The notes under the pieces are model-generated. The model saw only the letters and a program-made list of their open reading frames with translations, ran no database searches and was not told where the DNA came from. This document shows positions 33,122 to 44,881 of a stretch of 64,000 nucleotides of DNA, piece after piece (positions within the stretch are counted from its first letter, which is position 1; each line of letters opens with the position of its first letter). The translations under genes were made by a program, and so were the position numbers. Source of the stretch: Cercis canadensis (Eukaryota; Streptophyta; Magnoliopsida; Fabales; Fabaceae); assembly GCA_003255065.1 (NCBI GenBank), contig QAOA01005941.1, forward strand, positions 533,710 through 597,709, given 5' to 3'.

Positions 33122-36100
33122 TCAAAGTGCCTCTGGAAAACGTAAATCTGCAGGGCCAGGACCCAAAATCCCCTTTTGTTCACTTATCTTCCCCAGCCCA
33201 AGAGAAGGAGGCTCTACTACATGTACAGTAATTTCATCATCTTGCCAACTGGTAACCTGCCACAAGGTATTTTTTTAATTTTTTCAATGAAAATAACAAG
33301 TAGCCCAAGCATAAGCTAATAAGGAAGAAGCATTTTAGGAAATAAACACACAGAAATTAAACAAGGAAAAGTAACTTCTAAGTGTGGAAGCTCAATAGTA
33401 TGAGAACATAGAATGTAGAAAATATCATTCCTTCAGTTGACAAACGCAACATATACTCACCTCGTCAAGATTATAACTCGCATCTTGCAATAATGGAGTC
33501 ATAATTGGGGGTGTGATATCTGGGTCATGCTTTTGAAATATAAATGTGGTATAAAGACCTGCATTAGAGTGTGAAAAAAAATAATATACCTCATTAACAA
33601 ATGGAGTACTAAAAAACTTGGATGCAATAACATGGTACAAAGAATTGATAAATGCATCTTCCATAAAATTAATTAAAAAAAAAAGAATTGATAAATGCAT
33701 CACCTAGCACATCATATGACCGAGGAAGAAGTCTCCCTCTAGGATCCAGAAGGTTTGGAACAGAATTCATTAGCAAGCCTGCAAAAACTCTAAGCAACAA
33801 TAACAGGAGATAGAGTAAATAAACAATCTTGCAAACTCCACAAAGAAAAAAGAAAAAAATAAACATAATAAATAACTCAGAAGGCTCAGTCTCCTCCTCT
33901 AGAGTCTGCAAAGTTAAATGTTATAATAAAATGCACATCTACGAACCTATTGTCATCATAAAACTCGGTCAAGTTTTGAATCTCCACATACTCAAGACCA
34001 GCTTCTCTGGCCAATCTGACAGAAGTCATATAAAATTGTTCAAANAGAAGGCTCAGTCTCCTGCTCTAGAGTCTGCAAAGTTAAATGTTATAATAAAATG
34101 CACATCTACGAACCTATTGTCATCATAAAACTCGGTCAAGTTTTGAATCTCCACATACTCAAGACCAGCTTCTCTGGCCAATCTGACAGAAGTCATATAA
34201 AATTGTTCAAATATCAATATTGGACGTATGAAACAAAACAATTATAAGCTGAGAAACAAAAATGGACAGAGATTACTTCAAAGATGTTTGGATATTTACC
34301 CGTAATTGCTTCTACATGCTAACTAGCACAAGCACCACTACTTAAAAATACCACCCTTATTTTTTTGAGAAGTTTTAAAGTTTCAATCAAGCTAATGTAG
34401 TGTCAACTCTAACATGATTTCTGTTTCTTCACTTATAAAGCCTACAAAATTGGAAAAGAAATGGAAACCAAGCTTTCAAATTTTGCAGCTAATGTTCTAT
34501 AATACCTGAACATGGCACTAATCAAGGCAACAATTCATAGTAATTGTCAATCTTGGCTATGAAGAAAGATGGAAAACCTGATGAAGCTTGGAAAATGAAC
34601 CAGGCAGTGGGTTTCAGCAGAGACATCACTAGTGAATTTCAGCTGGTATTTCTTTCCAAATTGTGGAAACCTGGAAATATAAACAGATTCAAATGCAATA
34701 ACAAGAAAATTCTCACTAAAACTACCCAAAAGAAGAATAAGAAACGTGCAATCTATTAATAGAGGAGATTTATACTTTTCTTCTTCTACTTCAAAAGTAA
34801 TCATGTAATTCTCTGTCCGAATGCAGTTGGGGACAATGTTTGGCTTCATGCCACTGCTTTTGCTGTGATAAGCTTCAACATTCTTCTGGTACTTGGCCCT
34901 GTATGGCTATAAGGTTAACATTATCCAGTACATTTGTTTATAAAGATTTCATACAGAATTCAAATCAATTGTCAGAAAAACTGTATTGAAGACCAAAGCT
35001 GATAGAGTCCAAGCTCAAATAAGTAATGAGATAGAAGAAACCCATATATTGAAAATAGATAGAAAAAATTACAACAAAAAATAAAAGTAGGAAGAGAAAA
35101 AAACATTAAATCAAAATAAGATTGATTATTTATTGTCTAAATTGGGGCTTGTCATGTGGACTTCATCTGAAACCACTAGAGAATTCTTTTCCTTTTCTTG
35201 TTCTCTTTTAAACAGAAAGAAGAAATTGAATTATAATCATAAAAGAAAGATTTTATATGATATAAATAACCCATTTAACAAAATCCATAAAGACTGCAGA
35301 CTAAACCGAAAGGGGAACACCAGAAACTTTGTATTCTATGTAAAAACTGACATATAAGTCATAGCTCAATAGGGAAAGTGGGCTTCCAGCTAGTTAAACA
35401 CTACTGGCATTTAGGTCTTTAAACCATTGACCATTCATATATCAGATTTGTATTAAAGTTGCCAGCCAATTAGGTGACTCTGACCCAATCAAAATGATAT
35501 AGTATACACCCATAGCATCCCGATACAGCATGAACCTCAGTCACAATGAAAAAGTAAGATTAAGACAAATTATGTTTACCCTCAGTCACAATGAAAAAGT
35601 AAGATTAAGACAAATTATGTAAACACAAGCATTACTATCCAATTTCATTTTAACTTTAATAGATGGGACTGAACAATAAGGACAATGGACAATGTACACC
35701 AGTTAGCTTGCTAAGAATTATATTTTTTCTAGAATGATTGAAATCAATGTGCTTGCACCAGTAATTTACAGTCAGTTGATTCAGAAAGATTCTAAGGTTA
35801 CATGGCTTGAAGCAACAGCAGAACAGTGCCATCAAACTAGTCCATTAAAAGGGTACAAGGATGCCAGCCATATAGATGGCGTCAACTAGGTAAATCCAAA
35901 ATCTAATCTAATTTGGACACTACATCAATAGATGAAACCAAATACAAGACCTGAAAATGTAATATGTAATATAATGTGAAAAGGAAAAGAGAATAAATTT
36001 TAATTAACCACAATAAGGGTGCATGCAACTAAGTCCAAGAAAAATAGGCCTTTGGCAGTCACATTTCTCATACCATATGGTAGATGAGTCAGGAGTAATA

Positions 36101-36509
36101 CCAAGAAAATAACCTCCTGGTTTCAGCAAAGATGACACATTATGTAGCAGTCTCCGAGCCTTCTCCTCAGTTTCAAAGCACAACTGCATTGTGATATGTT
36201 ATTCAGTAGAGAAAAAAAAACCTTAGAGGACCAATAAAAAATAAAATAAAAAAGAAGTGCTAGACATGGAGATACTACAAACGCTGCAAGACCAAACTAA
36301 TAATATTTGCAAGGACCTGTCACTCAATGTAGAGGATAAACAAGATAGTTTAAGTAGAAAACACAATTAAGAAGTAAATGTGAGACCTGCAAATGCTGCA
36401 AACAGCAGACAAAATCAGCCATATTGGTCTTCTCCTGCAAATGTGTCTCTATATCCTCCTGCCAATGATTAATGCAGGAAAAGAGAAGTTAATAATACTT
36501 TAAAAAATT

Positions 36510-36541
<32 letters not shown>

Positions 36542-37978
36542 TAACAATAATACTAATTCTGTTGACTTTTTTGTTGTTGTTCTACTATGATCCATTCTTT
36601 GTCAAATATAAGCATCCTAGGTTATAATTTTTCATACACAATCAATTCTATCATTAATACTGAATAGCATCCTACTCTGGGCGTCACCTTCAGAACACTA
36701 TATAAAATTGACATTTTCTTTTTAAGGGGAGGTGGAGGTGACAAATCTATTATACTAAAATGATAGTGAAATTGAATTCATATCAAAAGGTAATAAACGT
36801 TCCCTTAGCTTCTCAATATGATAAATGTTACTCTAAAAAAATTAACAGAAAATATTCTAGTTGCTTTATATAGCAACCAATATCCTCCACATGGATCTCT
36901 TCTGCCATCCAATCTTATAATGGAATATATTCTTTTCAAACTCTTCAGAAATCAGTTTTTCTCCTCAAAGCATATATTACTATCATTCTTGGTCACTATC
37001 CGACTCTTATCCTCTTTGATTATTCCCCTAGCATTGTCATTATTTTCCACATGAGAGCATTCACTACTATTGATAACGAGTTTAATTCATCACAACTTAT
37101 TCCTTGACCTCCAATTTATCTTCGATCAAAGTGATCCTTTATCTTCAAGTGAATATTTTCATTTATCATCCCTCCTAAATATTTTGCATATCAGAAGCAA
37201 AACCAGATAAAACACCTATTGTTGCTACCTTAAATAGAGCACCAACATCAAATTTTTCCTCTCTAAATCTTGAATCCTGGTATAAGAAGGAGAACGAACT
37301 ACAGAGGACAAGGGCAGAAGAGAAAGAGAGACTGAAGAGGATTATGTCATGATTCTAGAGTCCTCATGTTCAATTAATCCTATATATAAAAAAGAAAAAA
37401 GATGACGACTTTCTGGGAGTCATAAATATGATTAATTATGTAAGAAAATTAGAAAATCTCTCACCGTGCAGGGGTCAACCTCAAAGAATTCAGCAGTGTA
37501 AGCTTTCCTGTGGCTCTCCCATGCTTCTCGTTTTTGGCTTATCCCAGAAGAGGACGCATCTATAGCAGCAATTCACAGTTCAACAATACTGAAACTTTCC
37601 AAAACTCCCCACCTCGCCAAAAAACACACACACATAGAAACAAGCAAAACTAAAAGGAAAGAAAAACTATGAATGCATATTGGCAAAAAGTTCGAAATTT
37701 GATACCAATTCCAATATAGTGACCAATTTGAGCTTCGTCCCACTTGTCTGCATCTGCCCCTCCTCCACAATACAATTCACACACCTTCATGGAACCAAAC
37801 CAAAGCACAATACATGAATGGAAGCAATGAAGCATGTATAAACGCACAACGAGAAGCAATGGGTTTAGGCAAATACCGTGGCATAGGGGTGGGCGAAGAC
37901 CTTGATGAGAGCCATTTTGGCAAACTCGTAGAGGCGAGGGTGAGTGGACTCAGTTCTCGGAGCGGCGAATTGACTCAT
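33122..37978 (-). CDS. mRNA cap guanine-N7 methyltransferase 2-like protein, 11 exons, 353 aa
   Basis: Predicted to transfer methyl from S-adenosylmethionine to N7 of the capping guanine of mRNA, in the nucleus. Exons 5' to 3': 37877-37978, 37706-37784, 37465-37559, 36387-36458, 36074-36183, 34776-34898, 34578-34670, 34114-34182, 33704-33789, 33461-33558, 33122-33256; total 1062 nt, all phases consistent. ELYCGGGADADKW (37-49) is the SAM-binding loop; CCLQHLQLCF and LLKPGGYFLGITPDS (about 135-149) are typical of cap methyltransferases; the C-terminus carries NLLDPRGRLLPRSYDVLG. Length and sequence match the type represented by At3g52210 (about 354 aa). Exon 8 appears a second time at 33947-34015 because of the N-joined duplication at 34045; only one copy belongs in the mRNA. 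The start is the first in-frame ATG of exon 1. Confidence 0.93.
33879..34211. repeat. 166-bp duplication around the N at 34045, doubling a coding exon
   Basis: 33879-34044 and 34046-34211 are near-identical direct copies separated by one N. Each contains the full 69-nt exon 8 of the methyltransferase with both splice sites. Including both would insert 23 residues and duplicate the EAGLEYVEIQNLTEFYDD segment. Confidence 0.95.
35535..35624. repeat. Two tandem 45-bp repeats in a methyltransferase intron
   Basis: CCTCAGTCACAATGAAAAAG and the following 25 bp occur at 35535 and again at 35580, almost without change. No function is apparent. Confidence 0.85.
36514..36551. repeat. (ACA)n/(ACAATA) microsatellite
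   Basis: Nine to ten ACA triplets decaying into AATAAC units, inside a methyltransferase intron. Likely polymorphic. Confidence 0.9.
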
Positions 37979-38250
37979 GGGTTTGTGCCAATAAGGAGCA
38001 ACAAGGGGAAGATTTGAGAATTCTCAAGTGGATTTGCTGCTCTTACGGAAAGTGATTGTCAGGAGATGGTTCTTGCGATTGCAGGGTCCAACTATGGGTG
38101 CTAAGAGGTAACCCCATTCATTTCAGAAGCTCGTTTACTCCTTCTCTGAAAACCCTGCGCTGGGTTTTTGGTGGATTGCTTGCTGGTGCAAAGCTAGTGC
38201 AGCCTGCTTCTCTTGGAATTTTTCTTCTTCTGTGTGTTTTTTATTTTTTT

Positions 38251-38954
38251 GGCTAATTGACTGAAAAAATACTGTTTGTCAAAATATTTATGAAAATAAA
38301 ATACTGTGCAAACTTATTACCGAAATAAGGCATTTTTGAGATACATTACATTGGAAGTAGTGGATACATTATAGTCAATGTAGCCGGACAGGCACCAATC
38401 AACTTTTCATTTACGAGATCTCACGCTACTTTTCAAAGTAATGTAACTCTGAGAACATGTTATTTTAAAGTAGTGTGACACGATCAACAAATACTTGGTT
38501 TAACTAGTAATAAATTGAATCCTAGGAGTATGTCATTGGTTGTGGTCAAATGTTCGATGTCCAGTGAAAATATTGTTGGAAGAGAAAAAACCGTAATTGC
38601 TCTAACATTTGAACAAGATTAGTCTTACACCTAATTAAGTAAAGTTGAAATACTTGTAATATTAACCAAAAAAAAGTAGCGTGACACACTATCTCAGGAT
38701 AGGGTAACTAGGAGAAAAATGCTATCTCGATGTGGCGTGCTTATTTTACAATTAAGAATGCAATTAAGATACAATGTCCTGCTATATTGATGTAGCATGA
38801 CTCTAATAAAACTGCTACTTTTAATGTAGCGTCTCTCTCTTTATTAATATGCTTTGAATAAATTAATCAAAATACCTCAATTATGTAATAAGTTTGCACA
38901 ATATCTCTTTTTCATAAATATTTTGTCAATTTGTATTTTTTCACTCAATTAGCC
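38251..38954. mobile_element. MITE with about 70-bp terminal inverted repeats next to the methyltransferase promoter
   Basis: The left end (GGCTAATTGACTGAAAAAAT onward) and the right end (the complement, finishing CACTCAATTAGCC at 38954) are inverted repeats for about 70 bp. Shared inner phrases are GCAAACTTATTAC and GTAATAAGTTTGC. The interior repeats motifs such as AATGTAGCGT. Insertion was into a T-rich tract, so the target duplication cannot be read with certainty. It starts only about 270 bp upstream of the methyltransferase start codon. Confidence 0.78.
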
Positions 38955-39836
38955 TTTTTGTTTTTTGGCTTGTTGAAGGAACTCAACCTTTACCCAACTC
39001 CCAATTTTTTTTTTAAACAAGACATATCTCCGAAAATAATTTTTAATACTCAAAATATCGACAAAATGTTTTCAATTCCTCAATATTTGTGTAAAAAAGC
39101 CAAAACATGACATATCAAACACAACCCTTAAATGGAAAATAATTTCCAAATAACTCTCATGCTTTCAGTACAAGTAATTGCGAGTTCATGTAAAATGACA
39201 AAATATTCCTTAACAATGTGTGATTATTATCTTTATATAAGTAATAATTATGTATAAAATATATAATTATTTTACTTAGTATATGATTATTATATTTAAA
39301 TATAAATCGAATAATTATATATTTTAACAGAATAATTACAATATCTACGAATACTTTAGTAAATTTCATATAATGTAAAATGCACTTATTTAGAAATCAT
39401 TTATCATTGTCAACAGAGGTTGGTTCAGCTAGTAAGGATCAGAACACTTCGTTTATAAGATTTAAGTTCAAATTTTACTGTGAGCAATCCCCTTTGGTAA
39501 GTAATTTCTAAATACATTATAAGTCCTGTAGTATATATTAACCTTGAAATGAGATAACATTCCCTTATTCTAAACTTTTAGCTCATCCAAAAAAGGAAAA
39601 AAAATCATTTACCTTTGAAACTTTCTAATTTTTTTTTATCAAGTATTAAAACTTATTGAATAATTTTCTCAAATAATTTCAAAATAACACTCATATTTGG
39701 CTAAATACTACAAAAGTGATTTCTCAATTCCCATGCACCACAAAAAGCTTTTCTCAAAAGCAATATTTAGGAGCTTTTGATTCTACTCAATTTTTTTTGG
39801 TAACTATGGGTGTGTCTTTTAATAAGTTACCTTCAA
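38955..39836. other. AT-rich intergenic DNA, nothing recognised
   Basis: Very AT-rich with several short self-complementary stretches around 39215-39330. No gene could be supported. Confidence 0.5.
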
Positions 39837-40483
39837 GTCATTATTCAACAAATAATATTTAGAGTGAATTACTTTAACTCTCTTGCATTCACCTAACTTT
39901 CACATACATTCCCTCTATTTTAGTAACCTAAAGAAACATGCATGATGGACGAGCAGTATCGATCTTTTACCTATGCGATAATCTTTGTTCTGAGCTATTT
40001 TGCATCATTGTTTTGTGTTGTTACTGGTGGATGTGCTTCTGCTTCTTAGCAGTTAAACTTGTTTATAATAATGGTTTAAATGTATTACAGACCTTTATAG
40101 TTTAGATGAATTTTGAATTAGGTCCCTATAATTTTTTTTTTTAGAGTCCTTATAATTTANGTCATTATTCAACAAATAATATTTAGAGTGAATTAATTTA
40201 ACTCTCTTGCATTCACCTGACTTTCACATACATTCCCTCTATTTTAGTAACCTAAAGAAACATGCATGATGAACGAGCATTATCGATCTTTTACCTATGC
40301 GACAATCTTTGTTCTGAGCTATTTTGCATCATTGTTTTGTGTTGTTACTTGTGGATGTGCTTCTGCTTCTTAGCAGTTAAACTTGTTTATAACAATGGTT
40401 TAAATGTATTACAGACCTTTATAGTTTAGATGAATTTTGAATTAGGTCCCTATAATTTTTTTTTTTGAAAGTCCTTATAATTT
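39837..40483. repeat. 323-bp duplication around the N at 40160
   Basis: 39837-40159 and 40161-40483 are near-identical direct copies. The join cuts through the left arm of the MITE at 40398-40871, so a partial left arm also appears at 40074-40159. Confidence 0.93.
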
Positions 40484-40871
40484 AAATTTTTTTAATTAGG
40501 TCTCTGCCGTTATCTCAAGTTATAAATTTGTTAGTTTAATGCTCATATGACAAATAACTTATTTATATGGCAATAAAAGAAGTTGATATGACATCAAAGT
40601 AACACACAAATTGCCAAAGTAGATAAAGAATGGAAGAAGAGGAAATATAATTTCGAGATAATTTTTGTGCCACATCAATTTCTTTTATTACTACATAGAT
40701 AAGTCATTTGATATGTGAGCACTAAACTAACAAATTTATAATTTGATATGACAATTGGAATCTAATTACAAAAATTTTAAACTGTAAGGACCTCAAAAGA
40801 AAAAAAAAAAATTATAAGGACCTGATTTAAAATTCGTCCAAACTATACGGACTTGTAGTACATTTAAACCT
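40398..40871. mobile_element. Mutator-like MITE, 474 bp
   Basis: Long terminal inverted repeats (well over 100 bp per side): GGTTTAAATGTATTACAGAC on the left and the complement of the right end, which finishes GTAGTACATTTAAACC. The flanks are TATAACAAT on the left and TATAATAAT on the right. The other copy of the left flank, at about 40063-40071, reads TATAATAAT, a perfect 9-bp target duplication, which is the Mutator length. There is no coding capacity. A truncated relative lies at 32232-32415. Confidence 0.85.
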
Positions 40872-42186
40872 ATAATAATTAAGAGTAGTTTATTAATAGC
40901 AATTAGTTTAATTATTAGTTGCCAACGGACACTGAATTTAGTGATAAAAAATTTAACTTTTCACTTAACTTCAATTCGAGGCTATGAAAATCCCTTAAGA
41001 AAGCACCTACTCTTGATTCTAGCACATCTAACCAATTCCTAAATTTTTAATATACCAATAAAAAAGTTTAGTTATTAGTTAAACAAATAATATTAATAGC
41101 GATGCCAATTCTCTTCAAAATAAAGCATTTGTAGTTGGGTATACATTCCATGCAAATATTGTTGAGACGTAAATGGGAAAATCTTATTCTATGTAAGGAC
41201 ATGAACCAAGCATTTCATCAGGGAGCATGATACAATCAATTAAGAATATAACAACTCAGCAAACTGATATATTCTCAAGGTTAGACAGAAACAGCACAAT
41301 CTGCTAAGGCATAGAGTTAGTTCAGAGCTATATATCAAAGCGATGCCAACCAAAAACCTCTTTTAACCATTACTGCTTTGAAGGGCATATCATATTCTAC
41401 CTTTAAACAATTAATATTATGTTCCCTACAACATGAGATGATAAGAACAGAAAAATTAACAATTGTAAGGTTATCTAGTACAATAAAAGTTCAGATGGCA
41501 AGGATGTAAAGCAGCCGCACAAGAATCTTCATCCTGCAAAACCTCCAAAGCAGCATCCAATTGATACACACACAGATTTGAGAACAGAAATCAAAAACCC
41601 AATCATGAACCCACTATTATAAGCTTCAAGATATTAAAAAAGAAAATGAGGAAGCAGGAGCAAGAAAAGAGAGACCAAAAACTGAGAGCAAAAATTATAA
41701 GAACAACTTCAGACAATAACATACTTCCCATTACTACTTAGAATAAGTTGCAGGAAGTTACCAACTGATCACATCATGTAAAAGTAAAACAGATTCGTTT
41801 TGTATTTTATCATTAGTTATTTGTGCAAAGTGAAATGTATAAGTGGAAAGCTAATTATTCACCAGATGCATGAAAGCAATTTAAGTCCAAAACAGAAGAA
41901 AGTAGAATCTAACACTTTAAGTACCTATATTCGCACAGAAGGTAGTTCCAATAACAACTCCTGCAGCATGGGTATTTGAACAGTGCATTTGAGTAACAAT
42001 CATTGGAAATGACAAATTAGTTGAATTATAAGAAAAAATGTAGACAGTATTACAAGAAAACTTGAACAACATAGTTATCTCCATTGAGACAAATGAACCT
42101 GATGAACATAATCTCCAAGGTACTTGTCCTTCTCAATGAACCTAATAAATTAACCTTTAAATTGATTGAATTGGGGTAAAATGCAG
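40872..42186. other. Intergenic DNA, nothing recognised
   Basis: No supported gene. On the minus strand at about 41460-41570 a short open stretch (QLDAALEVLQDEDSC) ends in a stop, but I could not assign it or connect it to splice sites. Confidence 0.4.
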
Positions 42187-42540
42187 ATTCCCTTGGACAA
42201 TTGGTGTAAGGACAACAGGTGAAGTTCAAGAAAGAGCAAAGAACGAGCTCAGAGAGTGCTTTAAGCTGCTGGAAGGAGACAAGACTTACTTTAGTGGTGA
42301 AAAGTTTGGATTTGTAGTTGTAGATGTGGCTGTGATTCCCTTCTATAGCTGTTTCTATACACGTAAGCTAGTGATGAATTTTCATTAGCAAAAGAAAGAA
42401 AAAGGAGAGAGATCAGTAAGCTTATGGGTTTGGCCAAGGCATGCACACAGAGGGGAAGTGTGGCCAAGTCTGTTTCTGATACAAATTTTATGACTTCCTT
42501 TTGGAGCCTAAGAAGAAGCTCTAACTTCAGCAGCAGTGAT
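42187..42540 (+). pseudogene. Broken tau-class glutathione S-transferase (C-terminal domain) fragment
   Basis: After a possible acceptor (ATGCAG|ATTCCC) the frame reads GEVQERAKNELRECFKLLEG, then YFSGEKFGFVVVDVAVIPFY and SCFYT, matching the C-terminal helical domain of plant tau GSTs. About 14 residues that normally follow (the YETYGNFSIE region) are missing and replaced by about 80 bp of unrelated sequence with a stop. The last helix then resumes as LMGLAKACTQRGSVAKSV. The glutathione-binding thioredoxin-fold domain and its Ser are not found upstream. A real enzyme conjugates glutathione to electrophiles; this copy cannot. Confidence 0.8.
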
Positions 42541-43084
42541 CTAGAGACCTTTCTGGGAAGTGTTTATTATTTCTATTGTGAATCTTCATCTCTCTTCTAC
42601 GATGATGTTTGTTCTCCTCCTTTGTCTCACTTAATTTTGGTTTCCTGTGTTTTATTTTGTCTTCAACTCATGTATATATGTGCTTTTATATTATCACCAT
42701 TAAAACCTCCAACCCCATGTGATATAAGTTTGGGAGTGATACGATTAGCATGATGCTTTATTTTGGAGCAAAGAAATTTAAAAAGTACTAAGGAAAAATG
42801 TAGAAAGAATTTCACTAAATCTATAGAAGGATGACAGCGAATTATGGCATGATTTTTTTTTAGTACAGTTGGTTTATTCAATATGTATATGTCAAGGAAT
42901 CAAATATCCTAAAAATTTTAAAGTGCTAGGAGAAAACCTAGATTTTAATTTATATATCATTGACATGACAAGTTTGAAATCTAAATATTTGTCCAAGATA
43001 ATATTACCTCAATACAACTGAACTATACAACCACATATCATGTTTGAATCCCCATTGCAACAGGGTTTTAACTAAATAATGAGA

Positions 43085-43250
43085 GCTACGTTATCATTGA
43101 CTTAGTTTGTTCCCATCTGGTTCGCAACATCAAGAAGATACTCATACATGAGTCAACAACAAGTATCTGTTTCGTCTCATGTACGAGTATCTTCTGGCAC
43201 TAAAAGCCAAATGAGAACGTGCAATTAATGCCAGTGATAACATAATGTGT
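43085..43250. ncRNA. Long imperfect foldback, candidate MIRNA or young inverted duplication
   Basis: Left arm (about 43085-43152) and right arm (about 43175-43250) are complementary over about 65-70 nt with scattered mismatches and small bulges. The best-paired core is AGAAGATACTCATACATGAG against CTCATGTACGAGTATCTTCT, capped by a loop of about 22 nt. It does not match a conserved plant miRNA that I know, and strand and transcription are unknown. A decayed foldback transposon is the main alternative. Confidence 0.45.
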
Positions 43251-43934
43251 AGGGCTATAGTTTAGTTGTCTAGGGTTAATATTTTGGGTACATGTTTGGA
43301 TTTCAAACCTTTACAAGAGATATAAATTAAAACCTATGCCTTCTCCTGGCAGTGCATCACTATTAGTACTAATATTACATGGGGTTTGAAGGTTATCTGC
43401 AGTGAGAAGCACCATATATATCAAGATGATTTATTACCTTAAGATGAGCATTAGTGCTAAAAGATAATGTTCCCTCCCGGCCGTATCTTTCTGATATCGT
43501 TTTCCAGCATATATACAGGCTCAGAAGTTATAACAAAATAAAATAGTGATGGTAAGTGTTACAATGAAACATCGTCAAATTAACTTCAAGAGTAAGTCAT
43601 TAAATATAATTTAGTAGTAAGGAGTTTAATTAGTTTGCAAGAAGTGTAGGGTTTTAGCCTATGTGGCATCATATAAGTACAAAAAGAAGAAAAAATACTT
43701 CGATACTGAACCAAGATAAGAGATAAAACAAGAGAGAAACTCTTAAATGCGATCATCTAACCTTAATAACAAAAATACTCAACAAAAGGGTCATTTATAT
43801 ATACACAAGTTGAGACTCCGTCTGATATCAGTAGTTTAATTTGTCACTGAAGCTTGCTTCCAAAGAGTTGCCATCACAAATAAGCAATCCTTGACAACAT
43901 AGAGATTGCTCCACATGCTGAAACATATATAGCA

Positions 43935-44108
43935 AGGTGCCTCTGGTCTTTGAGGAAGATGGCAGGGAAAAGTGGCTGCCGTCCTTGAATATATGATTCA
44001 GGTCTTCTTCAAGAGTTTATGGTACAAACGTTTGAAGAAGACCCAAATCATGTATTCAAGTACGGCAGGCTCCTTTCTTGCTATCTTATTCCCAGAGTAA
44101 AGGCACCT
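43935..44108. ncRNA. Second long imperfect foldback, candidate MIRNA precursor
   Basis: Arms of about 78 nt (43935-44012 and 44031-44108) pair at roughly 80% with a loop of about 18 nt. The core pairing is CTTGAATATATGATTCAGGT on the left and the complement of CCCAAATCATGTATTCAAG on the right, flanked by CTGCCGT/ACGGCAG and by GTCTTCTTCAA/TTGAAGAAGAC. The even mismatch spread and absence of AT-rich MITE ends fit a recently evolved MIRNA locus. No known conserved miRNA is recognised. It lies about 0.7 kb from the other foldback. Confidence 0.5.
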
Positions 44109-44881
44109 GTTACAAAGGCAGAACAAAAAAGAAAAAAGAAAAAGGCACCTGTTAAAAGAAAAGTAATTAGATCTAAAGGTAGGTGAAGGTGATAGGGCAA
44201 ATTAACAAGCTTTCTCCTAAACCAATGGTAGCAAGGGCAAATGATAAACAAACTCATTTGTAATAGACATTTATAGTATCAAATTATAGAGGGTTAAAAA
44301 AGGGACGATCAATGAGATGAATGAGTAAACATGGCAATGAGAACTCCATAAGTTTCATCACCGATTCTGTGTAGAAAAGCATCCTATCAGTGCACGTATT
44401 GCCATGTCGAATTCACTTTCCTCAGGACATCAAACTTTTTCCAAAGTAAAAATCTAGAAGACAAGATTAACACAAAAACAAAGAGAGCTATTAGCAAAAA
44501 GACAAAAAAAAAGAAAAAAGAAAAAGAGAGAGTTATGAGATTTACTCTACGTTCATGAACACCATATTATTGCATGCAAGATGCAATCATATTTTCAGTA
44601 TACAAAAGTAAGACTTTCAAATCCCATGCCGAATCTAGACCAAGGAAGAACAATAATAAGGCTTTGTGAATTGGTTTCTTGGAACATCTTATTTATGTAT
44701 TATTAAGAAAACCCATGACACATGGCATTTTTAAATTTGAGAAGACACGCTATTATATTGTGTATTAACCATTCATGTAATGACACGTTTCAGAGTAGAT
44801 GTGTAATGATTGGCGAAAACACTTCACAATGTTGCAAAAAGATTAATGTATTTGTCCTCCCAATATTTAATTAGTATTTAC

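Noticed and set aside
33669-33911. Minus-strand frame running through the methyltransferase intron upstream of exon 9
   Set aside because: The acceptor that keeps frame with exon 8 is the TTAG before AGTTTTTGC (exon end 33789). The next acceptor (TTTGCAG) would shift the frame into a stop.
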